The notes below the pieces were generated by a model. That model worked only from the letters and a program-made list of their open reading frames with translations. It made no database searches and was not told the DNA's origin. Shown piece after piece: positions 47,886 through 55,977 of a stretch of DNA of 64,000 nt. The position numbers and the translations under genes were made by a program. Every line of letters begins with the position of its first letter. Position 1 is the first letter of the stretch. Source of the stretch: DATFQE01 sp963733845 (GTDB taxonomy: Bacteria; Actinomycetota; Thermoleophilia; Gaiellales; Gaiellaceae); NCBI GenBank assembly GCA_963733845.1, contig CAVTEM010000012.1, positions 124,001 to 188,000 of the forward strand. Direction: 5' to 3'.

Positions 47886-48413
47886 CTACAAGGCGCCGCC
47901 GGCCGCGGCGGGCGCCTTGGCCTCGGGCCCACCCTCGCCGCCGCTCGCGCGGGCGAGGTACTCCTCGACCAGGAGCATGTTGCCCTTGCCCCGCTCGACG
48001 ACCCGAAGCAGCGCTGACATGCTCGAGACCTCCTCGCGCTGCTCCTCGAGGAACCAGTGCAGGAACTGCTCGCCGACGAGATCGCCCTCCTCACGGGCCA
48101 GCTTGGCGAGGGCGACGATCTGTTCGGTGACGGTGCGCTCCTGCTCGAGTGCGAGAGCGACGGGCGCGACCGGATCCGGGAAGTCCGTCCGCGGAGCCTC
48201 GATGCCCGGGATCGTGACCGTCTCGTCGGCGTCGAGCAGGTACTGGACGATCATCATCGCGTGGTTCCGCTCCTCGAGCGCCTGGCGGTAGAAGTGCTCG
48301 GCGAGCTTCGGCAGGGTCTCGGCGTCGTAGTAGACGGCGATCGCCACGTACTGCTGCGAGGCGCCGTACTCGCGCGCGATCTGCTCGTTCAGCTCGGCCG
48401 GGAAGGGTCCCAC
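47886..48413 (-). CDS. ferritin
   Basis: 175 aa from GTG 48413. Four-helix bundle with di-iron ligands: LNEQIAREYGASQQYVAIAV (helix A Glu), FYRQALEERNHAMMIVQYLL (ExxH), EQERTVTEQIVALAKLAREE and FLHWFLEEQREEVSSMSALL. It oxidises and stores iron in 24-mer shells. The Gly/Ala-rich tail (GGEGGPEAKAPAAAGG) is extra. TAGGGT lies 7 nt upstream of the start. Confidence 0.93.
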   Translation of the reverse strand: MGPFPAELNEQIAREYGASQQYVAIAVYYDAETLPKLAEHFYRQALEERNHAMMIVQYLLDADETVTIPGIEAPRTDFPDPVAPVALALEQERTVTEQIVALAKLAREEGDLVGEQFLHWFLEEQREEVSSMSALLRVVERGKGNMLLVEEYLARASGGEGGPEAKAPAAAGGAL

Positions 48414-48420
48414 GCGCGAG

Positions 48421-48426
48421 ACCCTA
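48421..48426 (-). promoter_or_regulatory. -10 element of leaderless promoter
   Basis: TAGGGT ends 7 nt upstream of GTG 48413 (ferritin). Confidence 0.5.
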
Positions 48427-48443
48427 ACGGCCGCCGCGCGGAA

Positions 48444-48449
48444 TAGGCT
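48444..48449 (+). promoter_or_regulatory. -10 element of leaderless promoter
   Basis: TAGGCT ends 7 nt upstream of ATG 48457. Confidence 0.5.
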
Positions 48450-48456
48450 CCGGTAC

Positions 48457-49797
48457 ATGACCAAGACCCGCGTACTCATCGCAGGCGCCGCAGGGCGCGA
48501 CTTTCACAACTTCAACGTCGTCTACCGCGGCCGGGACGACGTGGTCGTCGTCGGCTTCACGGCGACGCAGATTCCCAACATCGACGGCCGCGTCTACCCC
48601 GCCGAGCTGGCAGGGCCCGGCTACCCCGACGGGATCCCGATCGTGCCCGAGGCCGACCTCGAGCGCGTCGTGCGCGACCGTGAGGTGGACGAGGTGGTCT
48701 TCGCCTACTCGGACGTGACCCACGAGCACGTGATGCACATCGGCTCGCGCGCGCTCGCCGCGGGCGCCGGTTACAGCCTCCTCTCGCCGATCCAGACCAT
48801 GATCTCCTCGACGAAGCCGGTGGTCGCGGTCTGCGCTGTGCGCACCGGTTCGGGCAAGAGCCAGACGACGCGCTACGTCGCCGGGCTGCTGCGCGAGAGC
48901 GGCAAGCGGGTGGCCGTGCTCCGCCACCCGATGCCGTACGGCGACCTCACGAAGCAGGCCGTCCAGCGCTTCGCGCGCTACGAGGACCTCGACGCCAACG
49001 ACTGCACGATCGAGGAGCGCGAGGAGTACGAACCGCACCTCGCCGAGGGCAATCTCGTCTTCGCGGGCGTCGACTACGCGGCGATCCTCGAGGCGGCGGA
49101 GGCCGAGGCCGACGCGATCCTCTGGGACGGCGGCAACAACGACACGCCCTTCATCCGGCCCGACCTGCACGTCGTGGTCGTCGACCCGCACCGGGCCGGG
49201 CACGAGCTCCGCTACCACCCGGGCGAGACGAACCTGCGCATGGCGCACGTCTGCGTCGTCAACAAGGTCGACAGCGCGCCGCCGGAAGGGGTCGAGGCCG
49301 TCCTGGAGTCGATCCGCGTGCACAACCCGGACGCGCGCGTGGTCCGGGCCGCCTCGCCGTTCCTGGTCGAGGGCGACGCCGACGCGATCCGCGGCAAGCG
49401 GGTGCTCGCGATCGAGGACGGGCCTACGCTCACCCATGGCGAGATGACCTACGGGGCGGCAGTGCTCGCCGCGAAGGCCAACGGCGCCGCCTCCCTCGTC
49501 GACCCCAGGCCGTTCGCAGTCGGCTCGATCGCCCGGACCTTCGAGGAGTACCCCCACGTGGGCGCGCTGCTGCCGGCGATGGGCTATGGACGGAGCCAGA
49601 TGGAGGAGCTGCGCGAGACGATCGCGCGCTCCGACGCCGAGCTCGTGCTGATCGGGACGCCGATCGACCTGCGCCGGATCATCGAGCTCGACAAACCCGC
49701 ACTGCGGGTCACCTACCGCCTCGAGGAGATCGGGGAACCGACGCTGGCATCCGTGCTCGCCGATCGCGGCCTGATCGGCGACGAAGCGCTCGTGTGA
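48457..49797 (+). CDS. COG2403-type GTPase, cyclic 2,3-diphosphoglycerate synthetase-like
   Basis: 446 aa. An N-terminal Rossmann part (RVLIAGAAGRDFHNFNVVYR) leads to a P-loop domain AVRTGSGKSQTTRYVAGLL at about residue 128, then LWDGGNNDTPFIRPDLHVVV and CVVNKVDSAPPEGVEA. These features match the family that includes archaeal cyclic-2,3-diphosphoglycerate synthetase. Bacterial members are uncharacterised; cyclic-DPG synthesis here is only a suggestion. Divergent from ferritin across 43 bp. Leaderless promoter at 48444. Confidence 0.8.
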   Translation: MTKTRVLIAGAAGRDFHNFNVVYRGRDDVVVVGFTATQIPNIDGRVYPAELAGPGYPDGIPIVPEADLERVVRDREVDEVVFAYSDVTHEHVMHIGSRALAAGAGYSLLSPIQTMISSTKPVVAVCAVRTGSGKSQTTRYVAGLLRESGKRVAVLRHPMPYGDLTKQAVQRFARYEDLDANDCTIEEREEYEPHLAEGNLVFAGVDYAAILEAAEAEADAILWDGGNNDTPFIRPDLHVVVVDPHRAGHELRYHPGETNLRMAHVCVVNKVDSAPPEGVEAVLESIRVHNPDARVVRAASPFLVEGDADAIRGKRVLAIEDGPTLTHGEMTYGAAVLAAKANGAASLVDPRPFAVGSIARTFEEYPHVGALLPAMGYGRSQMEELRETIARSDAELVLIGTPIDLRRIIELDKPALRVTYRLEEIGEPTLASVLADRGLIGDEALV

Positions 49798-49815
49798 CCA
49801 CGGTCGTAGCGCCCG

Positions 49816-49839
49816 CGGACGCCCTGCAGGGCGCGTCCG
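49816..49839 (+). terminator. hairpin after the COG2403-type gene
   Basis: 7-bp stem CGGACGC with an inner CCTGCAGG palindrome, 18 bp after the stop codon. Confidence 0.5.
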
Positions 49840-49957
49840 GAACCCGCATCCGCAACTAGTCGAACCGAACCCGCGAGCCGGGCGAATAGGCGTCGACCCC
49901 CGGCGACGGTCGCCGCTTCTTCAGAGGCCGCCGCCACTTCGAAAGGAGCCATACCTC

Positions 49958-51394
49958 ATGCGCAAACTCGCGTATGCCCTCGTGGCTGCGCTCCTGACCG
50001 CGACGGCGCTCGCGCTCGCGGTCAGCGGGCGGGCCCGGGGAGGGACGCGCGTCGAGCCACCGGGAGGCACCGTTGATCGCCGACGATCCCGTCGCCGACA
50101 ACACGGACGTCTACGCGTTCGTCAGCCCGGACCGGCCCGACAGCGTGACCCTGATCGCCAACTACGTCCCGCTCGAGGAGCCGGCGGGCGGGCCGAACTT
50201 CAACAAGTTCGGCGACGACGTCCTCTACGCCATCAACGTCGACAACACCGGCGACGGCAAGGAGGACATCTCGTACCGGTTCCGGTTCAAGACCAAGATC
50301 ACGAACCCGAACACGTTCCTCTACAACACGGGCCCGATCAACACGCTGAGCGATCCCGACTGGAACGTGCGCCAGAGCTACACCGTCGCGCGCGTCACCA
50401 AGGACGGGGCGAAGGTGCTCGGCCGCAAGCTGCCGACTCCGCCGGTCAACATCGGCCCTCGCTCGACGCCCAACTACGGGGCGCTCGCCGCAGCGGCCGT
50501 GAACAACCTGCCCGGCGGGATCAAGGTCTTCGCCGGCCAGCGTGACGACGCGTTCTACGTCGACCTCGGCTCGGTGTTCGACCTGGCCGGGCTGCGGCCG
50601 TTCAACGCGCTGCACGACCTGCCGTTGCCCGCAGCGAAGGGCGTCGACGGCGTCGGCGGCTTCAACACGCACTCGATCGCGATCCAGGTCCCGATCGCCC
50701 AGCTGAAGGGGCCGAAGGGCCAGAACGACGATCGGCGTGTACGCCAGCGCGTCGCGGCAGAAGGTCCGCGTCAACCGCGGCGACCGACGATCAAGGGCTC
50801 CGGCCCGTGGGTCCAGGTCTCCCGCCTCGCGGAGCCGCTGATCAACGAGGTCGATCATCCCGATCGGCAAGAAGGACGAGTGGAACGCGTCCGATCCCGC
50901 CGAACGACAGCCAGTTCCTGCGCTTCTACCGCGAGCCGGAGCTGACGCGGATCGCCAACGGGCTCTACGACGCCCTGGACAACGCCAACGAGAAGAACCG
51001 CGACGACCTGGTCGCGATCCTGCTCACCGGCGTCCCCGGCCTGAACTTCACCGGGAACACCAAGGCGGACCTGATCCGTCTGAACATGTCCATCCCGCCG
51101 ACCGCTCCGGTCGGCCAGGGCAAGCGGCTGGGCGTCGTCGATGGCGACCTCGCCGGCTTCCCGAACGGCCGCCGGCTCGAGGACGACGTCGTCGACATCG
51201 AACTGCGCGCGCTCACGGAGGGCTACGGGTCGTTCCTGAACGGCCTGCTCGGCCTGCCCAACCGCTCGCCGAACAACCTGCTCGGGGACGGCGTCGACAA
51301 GAACGACTTCCCGTTCCGCGTCGACTTCCCGTACCAGGCCAGCCCGCACCAGGGCTACGAGCACGTCCACCACAGCGTGGTGGGAGGCCCGTAG
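49958..51394 (+). pseudogene. secreted DUF4331 protein with several frameshifts
   Basis: Start ATG 49958 (AAAGGAG upstream). Signal peptide MRKLAYALVAALLTATALAL, then after a frame change at about 50040 the DUF4331 N-terminus ASSHREAPLIADDPVADNTD, VYAFVSPDRPDSVTLIANYV and YRFRFKTKITNPNTF. Further frame changes at about 50728, 50785, 50855 and 50902 are needed to join IGVYASASRQKVRV, GSGPWVQVSRLAEPLINEV, IIPIGKKDEWNASDPA and NDSQFLRFYREPELTRIANG. The end YGSFLNGLLGLPNRSPNNLL to stop is intact. DUF4331 proteins are extracellular and of unknown function. The cluster of indels in 180 bp suggests poor consensus or decay. Confidence 0.8.
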
Positions 51395-51406
51395 AGCGAC
51401 CGCACC

Positions 51407-51434
51407 GGAGGGCCCGTCTCCGGACGGGCCCTCC
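51407..51434 (+). terminator. terminator hairpin after the DUF4331 gene
   Basis: Perfect 12-bp stem GGAGGGCCCGTC, loop TCCG; 12 bp after the stop and 16 bp before the TPR gene. Confidence 0.7.
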
Positions 51435-51450
51435 CCGGCCCTCGCACACC

Positions 51451-52527
51451 ATGCGCATCAGACTCGCCATCGCCGCCGTCGCAGCCCTCGTGGCGTCGCT
51501 CGGCTTCCTGCTCGGCGGCACCCGGGGCTCCGGGCCCGAGCGCGTCACGGCCGCAGGCGGCCCCCGCGCGGACACGCTCGCGCTCTCGCAGCACCGCTTC
51601 GCGGACGCGCTCGCGCTGGGGCGACGCGCGCAGCGGCGCTCGCCGGCGACCGCGCGCAACTACGGCGTGATCGGGGATGCCCTGGTCGAGCTCGGCCGCT
51701 ACCGCGAGGGCTTCCGCGCCTACGACCGGATGGCGGCGCTCAAGCCCGGCTACTCGGCCTACGCGCGGATCTCGCACGCGCGCGAGCTGATCGGCGACGT
51801 CCCGGGCGCGATCGAGGCCATGCGCCTCGCGGTCCGCGCCGCCGGAGCCCAGGCGCAGCCGCTCGCGTGGGCGCACCTCCAGGTCGGCAAGCTCTACTTC
51901 GGAACGGGCCGGCTCGCTCCCGCCGCGCGGGAGTACCGCGCCGCGCTCGCCGCCTACCCCGGCTACCCGCAGGCGCTCGACGGGCTAGCGCGCGTCGCAG
52001 CCGCCCGCGGCGACCTCGCGCGCGCCGTCGCGCTCGAGCGCGCCGCTGTCGACCGCCGGCCGTTGCCCGAGCACGTCGCGTTCCTCGGCGACCTCTACCG
52101 CACGCAGGGCCGCACGGCCCTCGCGCGCGAGCAGTACGAGCTCGTGCACGCGATCCACCGCCTCCAGGCCGACAACGGCAGCCGCGTCGACCTGGAGACC
52201 GCACTCTTCGACGTCGATCACGGCCTTCGCCTCGAGTCGGCGCTCGCGCGCGCCCGCCGGGCGCAGCGCGCGCGCCCGAGCGTGCAGGGCGACGACGTTC
52301 TCTCGTGGGCGCTCGCACGCACGGGCCGATGCGGCGAGGCGCTGCGCCACTCGAAGCGCGCGCTCAGGCTCGGCACGCTCGACGCGCCCACGTTCTTCCA
52401 TCGCGGCTACATCGAGCGCTGCCTCGGCCGGCACGCCGAGGCCCGCCGCTGGTTCCGCCGCGCCCTCGACACCAACCCGCACTTCTCGCTGCTCTGGGCT
52501 CCCCTCGCACGAAAGGCCTCCACATGA
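51451..52527 (+). CDS. secreted or anchored TPR-repeat protein
   Basis: 358 aa. Signal peptide or anchor (MRIRLAIAAVAALVASLGFL), then about six TPR-like units: YGVIGDALVELGRYREGFRA, LQVGKLYFGTGRLAPAAREY, LDGLARVAAARGDLARAVAL, SWALARTGRCGEALRHSKRA and FHRGYIERCLGRHAEARRWF. No Cys lipobox is seen, so it may stay membrane-anchored. Its stop overlaps the ATG of the nickel-transporter gene (ATGA). TPR plus DUF4331 plus NicO genes recur together in bacteria, suggesting a shared pathway. Confidence 0.82.
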   Translation: MRIRLAIAAVAALVASLGFLLGGTRGSGPERVTAAGGPRADTLALSQHRFADALALGRRAQRRSPATARNYGVIGDALVELGRYREGFRAYDRMAALKPGYSAYARISHARELIGDVPGAIEAMRLAVRAAGAQAQPLAWAHLQVGKLYFGTGRLAPAAREYRAALAAYPGYPQALDGLARVAAARGDLARAVALERAAVDRRPLPEHVAFLGDLYRTQGRTALAREQYELVHAIHRLQADNGSRVDLETALFDVDHGLRLESALARARRAQRARPSVQGDDVLSWALARTGRCGEALRHSKRALRLGTLDAPTFFHRGYIERCLGRHAEARRWFRRALDTNPHFSLLWAPLARKAST

Positions 52528-53858
52528 GACGCCTCCTCTTCGCCATCGTCGCCGCCGCCGCGCTCTCCGTCCCCGCGGCGGCGGCGGCGCACCCGCTCGG
52601 CAACTTCACCGTCAACCGCTTCGCCGACGTCGAGCTCGCGGGCGACCGGCTGTACGTCCGCTACGTCCTCGACCTCGCCGAGATCCCGACCTTCCAGGAG
52701 CGGAAGCGGGTGGCCCGCGGCGGCTTTGCGCGCTCGCTGGCCCGCGGGCTCGACCTTCGCCTCGACGGGCGCAGAGTCACGCTCGGCGTCGTCGACTCCC
52801 GGGCGACGTTCCGCGAGGGCCAGGGAGGGCTGGAGACGCTGCGCTTCGAAGCCGTCTACCGCGCGCCGCTGACCGGAACTCGCCTCGAGGTGCGCGATCG
52901 CAACTACGAGGCGCGCCGCGGCTGGCGCGAGCTCGTCGTCAGCGCCCGCGACGGCGCCGAGCTGCGGTCGTCGACCGTGCCCGTGGAGAGCTCGAGCGAC
53001 GGGCTGCGCGACTACGGCGGCGCGGTGCTCGACGTCACGCGCGCCAGCGCGACCTTCACGCCAGGCGACGAGGCGGCACCGCCGCCGACACTCGGTGGGC
53101 GTGTGTCGCGTGCAGCACCAGAGGGACGTTTCGAGTCCTTGATCGCCGGCCGCGACCTCGGCCTGGGTGCCGTCGCGCTGTCGCTGCTGCTCGCAGCCTT
53201 CTGGGGCGCGGTGCACGCGCTCACCCCCGGGCACGGCAAGGCCATCGTCGCCGGATACCTCGTCGGCTCGCGCGGAAAGCCGCGCCATGCGGTCGCCCTG
53301 GGACTGATCGTCACCGCAACGCACACGGTCGGCGTTTTCGCCCTCGGCGTGGTGACGCTCGGCCTCTCGGCCTTCCTCCTGCCCGAGCAGCTCTACCCGT
53401 GGCTGACGCTCGTCTCCGGGCTGCTCGTCGTCGCCGTCGGCGCCTCAGTGCTGCGCAGCCGCCTGAAGAGGCGCGCGCACGACCATCACCACCACGGTCA
53501 TGACCACCACCATGGACACGACCACCACCATGGTCACGACCACGACCACGACGCCAGGAGCCTGCTCGGAATCGGCGTCGCCGCCGGCCTGCTCCCCTGT
53601 CCCTCAGCGCTCGTCGTCCTGCTCTCGGCGATCGCCCTACACCGGATCGGCTTCGGGCTCGCGCTCATCCTCGCGTTCAGCGCGGGTCTCGCCGCCACCA
53701 TCACGGGCATCGGCCTCGTGGCCGTGCTCGCCCGACGAGCCTTCGGCCGCCTGCGGCTCGACGGTCCAGTCATTCGCGCCCTCCCAGCCGTGAGCGCACT
53801 GCTCATCCTCGCGGTCGGCATGGGCATTACGCTCAACGCTCTTCCGGAGGTGCTCTAG
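52524..53858 (+). CDS. NicO/RcnA-type Ni/Co transporter with extracytoplasmic N-terminal domain
   Basis: 444 aa. Signal peptide, then a 170-residue extracytoplasmic domain starting AHPLGNFTVNRFADVELAG; that opening is a recurrent family hallmark. Membrane part: GAVHALTPGHGKAIVAGYLV (the HxxxxGHGK metal motif), THTVGVFALGVVTLGLSAF, a cytoplasmic His-rich loop (HDHHHHGHDHHHGHDHHHGH and more), then GLLPCPSALVVLLSAIALHR. The loop binds metal, probably Ni or Co; direction (efflux as RcnA or uptake) is not clear. Coupled to the TPR gene and followed 2 bp later by a second transporter. Confidence 0.88.
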   Translation: MRRLLFAIVAAAALSVPAAAAAHPLGNFTVNRFADVELAGDRLYVRYVLDLAEIPTFQERKRVARGGFARSLARGLDLRLDGRRVTLGVVDSRATFREGQGGLETLRFEAVYRAPLTGTRLEVRDRNYEARRGWRELVVSARDGAELRSSTVPVESSSDGLRDYGGAVLDVTRASATFTPGDEAAPPPTLGGRVSRAAPEGRFESLIAGRDLGLGAVALSLLLAAFWGAVHALTPGHGKAIVAGYLVGSRGKPRHAVALGLIVTATHTVGVFALGVVTLGLSAFLLPEQLYPWLTLVSGLLVVAVGASVLRSRLKRRAHDHHHHGHDHHHGHDHHHGHDHDHDARSLLGIGVAAGLLPCPSALVVLLSAIALHRIGFGLALILAFSAGLAATITGIGLVAVLARRAFGRLRLDGPVIRALPAVSALLILAVGMGITLNALPEVL

Positions 53859-53860
53859 CC

Positions 53861-54580
53861 ATGTTCGGACTCGACGACTGGCTCGCGTCCTACTCCGACG
53901 GCGCGACCTTCGGAGTGGTCGCTCTCGTCGCGATCGCACTCGGACTCCGCCACGCCACCGACCCGGACCACCTCGCCGCGGTGAGCACGCTGATCGCCGG
54001 CGCGCGCGAGCGGGCCGTCAAGAAGGCCGCATACCTCGGCCTCGCCTGGGGCTTCGGCCATGCGCTGACGCTGTTCGCGTTCGGCCTCCCGATCGTCCTG
54101 TTCGGGGCCTATCTGCCCGAGCGCGCCCAGCAGGGCGCCGAGATGACGATCGGCCTCGTGATCGTGTTCCTCGCCGTCTTGCTGCTCGTGCGCTGGCATC
54201 GGGGCGCGTTCCACGCGCACGTCCACGAACACGGCGACGGCGTCCACCTGCATGTGCACTCACACGAGCACGGCGAGCGCCTGCGCACCCGGTCGGCCAG
54301 ATCGGCGTTCGGGATCGGGCTCATGCACGGCATGGGCGGCAGCGCAGGTGTAGGCGTCCTGCTCGTGGCCACGATCGAGGACGGCCTGCACAGCGTGGTC
54401 GCCCTAGGGCTGCTCGCCGCCTTCACCGGAGTGTCGATGGCCTTGCTCTCGACCGGCTTCGGCGCGGGCCTCGTCCGCCTGCCGATGGCCCGCGTCGCGC
54501 CCGTGCTCGGAGTCGCCAGCCTGGCGTTCGGGATCTGGTACGCGCTCGGTGCGCTCAGCCTGGCTCCCTACGTGTTCTGA
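53861..54580 (+). CDS. HoxN/NixA-like Ni/Co transporter
   Basis: 239 aa, six membrane segments. The family signature lies in the second one: LGLRHATDPDHLAAVSTLIA (HX4DH, metal-binding). GLAWGFGHALTLFAFGLPIV, a short His-rich loop (HAHVHEHGDGVHLHVHSHEH) and LMHGMGGSAGVGVLLVATIE follow. Members carry Ni2+ or Co2+ across the membrane. Two such genes in tandem (with 52524-53858) hint at one metal-handling unit. Confidence 0.88.
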   Translation: MFGLDDWLASYSDGATFGVVALVAIALGLRHATDPDHLAAVSTLIAGARERAVKKAAYLGLAWGFGHALTLFAFGLPIVLFGAYLPERAQQGAEMTIGLVIVFLAVLLLVRWHRGAFHAHVHEHGDGVHLHVHSHEHGERLRTRSARSAFGIGLMHGMGGSAGVGVLLVATIEDGLHSVVALGLLAAFTGVSMALLSTGFGAGLVRLPMARVAPVLGVASLAFGIWYALGALSLAPYVF

Positions 54581-54646
54581 ACCGGAACGCCGTCCTGAGC
54601 GAATGACACGGACAGCCGCGGTACGCTGGCGGCGGCCGCCCAGCAA

Positions 54647-55357
54647 ATGCCCACTGCAAACGACATCCACGACCTCGTCGCTCCCTACGCGCTCGACGCG
54701 CTCGACGCGGAGGAGCGCGCGGAGTTCGAGCGGCACCTCGAGGGCTGTGACCGCTGCACGCGCGAGCTGCGCGACCTGCAGGAGAGCGCGACGTCGCTCG
54801 CCTGGGCAAGTGCGGGGCCCGAGCCGCCGCCGGACCTGCGCGGCAGGATCCTCGAGAGCGCGCGCAGCGAGGCGCAGGTCGTGCCGCTTCGGCCACGCCG
54901 CTCCTGGGTGACGCCGGCGCTGGGCGTGGCGGCTGCCGCAGCCGCCTGCGTCGCCGTCGGGCTCGGGCTGTGGGCCGCTTCGCTGTACAGCCAGCTGAAC
55001 CGTGAGCAAGATCTGACGGCCGCTCAGAACCGCGCGCTCGCGATCGTCGGGGACAAGGGCGCACAGGTGGTCCCGCTGGACGGCGCCGAGGGCTCGCTCG
55101 TCGTGGCGCGGAACGGCGTAGCCGCGCTCGTGATCTGCGGGCTCGATCCCGCGCCGAGCGGCGAGACCTACATGGCCTGGACGATCCGCGGCACGGTCAG
55201 TCCGGCCGGCGCGTTCGACTCGGCCGGCGAGGACTGCACGGCCGCAGCGCTCGACCACACGGTCGCGCCCGGGGTGACCGTCGCGGTCACCCGCGAGCAG
55301 GATCCGAACGTGACCGTCCCGAGCACGGATCCGTTGTTCACCGCTCAGGCCGCATGA
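54647..55357 (+). CDS. anti-sigma factor, RskA-like
   Basis: 236 aa. N-terminal zinc-binding anti-sigma domain: HDLVAPYALDALDAEERAEF, then ERHLEGCDRCTRELRDLQE (HxxxCxxC). One membrane helix (TPALGVAAAAAACVAVGLGL) and an extracytoplasmic RskA-type domain (AALVICGLDPAPSGETYMAW). It holds the next-coded sigma factor inactive until released by proteolysis. The gene comes first, with the ECF sigma gene overlapping its stop (ATGA). Confidence 0.9.
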   Translation: MPTANDIHDLVAPYALDALDAEERAEFERHLEGCDRCTRELRDLQESATSLAWASAGPEPPPDLRGRILESARSEAQVVPLRPRRSWVTPALGVAAAAAACVAVGLGLWAASLYSQLNREQDLTAAQNRALAIVGDKGAQVVPLDGAEGSLVVARNGVAALVICGLDPAPSGETYMAWTIRGTVSPAGAFDSAGEDCTAAALDHTVAPGVTVAVTREQDPNVTVPSTDPLFTAQAA

Positions 55358-55959
55358 GCCAGGCCGTGCTAGCGTTGCGCGCCGCCCCCGGCGGCGAGCG
55401 CGCGATGAGGGGAGACGCCGCCGAAACCAGCGACGAGACGCTGCTCGCAAGCGTCGCGAGCGGAGACGAGTACGCGCTCGGACAGCTCTACGACCGCTTC
55501 GGGCGGGTCGCGTACGGCCTCGCGCTGCGCGTGATCCGTGACGAGCGGCTGGCCGAGGACGCGGTCCAGGAGGCCTTCCTCGCCGTCTGGAGGCAGGCCG
55601 CGTCGTACCGGCCGGAGCGTGCGCCCGCCCAGAGCTGGGTGCTCACACTCGTGCACCGCCGGGCAGTCGACCTCGTCCGGCGGGAGGAGCGCCGCCGGGC
55701 GGATCCACTCGAGCCCTACGCCGAGCCGGCCGTCGGCAGCACCGCGGAGGCCGCCGAGCTCCGCGACCGGCGGGAGACCGTCCAGCGCGCACTCGCCCGC
55801 CTGCCCGAGGAGCAGCGCCGGCCAATCGAGCTCGCCTACTACGGCGGCTTCACGCAGTCGGAGCTGGCAGAGCGCCTGGGCGAGCCGCTCGGCACGATCA
55901 AGAGCCGCATGTTCGCCGGGCTGAAGCGCCTGCGCGAGCTGCTCGGCGAAGAGCCGTGA
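55354..55959 (+). CDS. ECF RNA polymerase sigma factor
   Basis: 201 aa. Region 2: ALGQLYDRFGRVAYGLALRV then AEDAVQEAFLAVWRQAASY; region 4: RLPEEQRRPIELAYYGGFTQ, SELAERLGEPLGTIKSRMFA. It is SigK-like in size and partner. Its ATG overlaps the anti-sigma stop by 4 bp, so the repressor is made first, the reverse of the usual sigma-then-anti-sigma order. The target genes are not evident. The upstream 20 residues may be a start-choice artefact; an alternative ATG lies 17 residues downstream. Confidence 0.92.
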   Translation: MSQAVLALRAAPGGERAMRGDAAETSDETLLASVASGDEYALGQLYDRFGRVAYGLALRVIRDERLAEDAVQEAFLAVWRQAASYRPERAPAQSWVLTLVHRRAVDLVRREERRRADPLEPYAEPAVGSTAEAAELRDRRETVQRALARLPEEQRRPIELAYYGGFTQSELAERLGEPLGTIKSRMFAGLKRLRELLGEEP

Positions 55960-55964
55960 CGCAC

Positions 55965-55970
55965 TAGCAT
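55965..55970 (+). promoter_or_regulatory. -10 element of leaderless promoter
   Basis: TAGCAT ends 7 nt upstream of GTG 55978 (argF). Confidence 0.5.
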
Positions 55971-55977
55971 CGCCTGC

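Noticed and set aside
49862..49894. GAAC ... CGTC as an ECF-sigma promoter before the DUF4331 gene
   Set aside because: The spacing (20 or 25 bp) is outside the usual 16-18 bp; the words are expected by chance in GC-rich DNA.
53490..53560. Tandem short repeat (CACCACCATGG units)
   Set aside because: It encodes the His-rich metal loop of the NicO-like transporter; the repeat follows from His/Asp codons rather than being a separate element.
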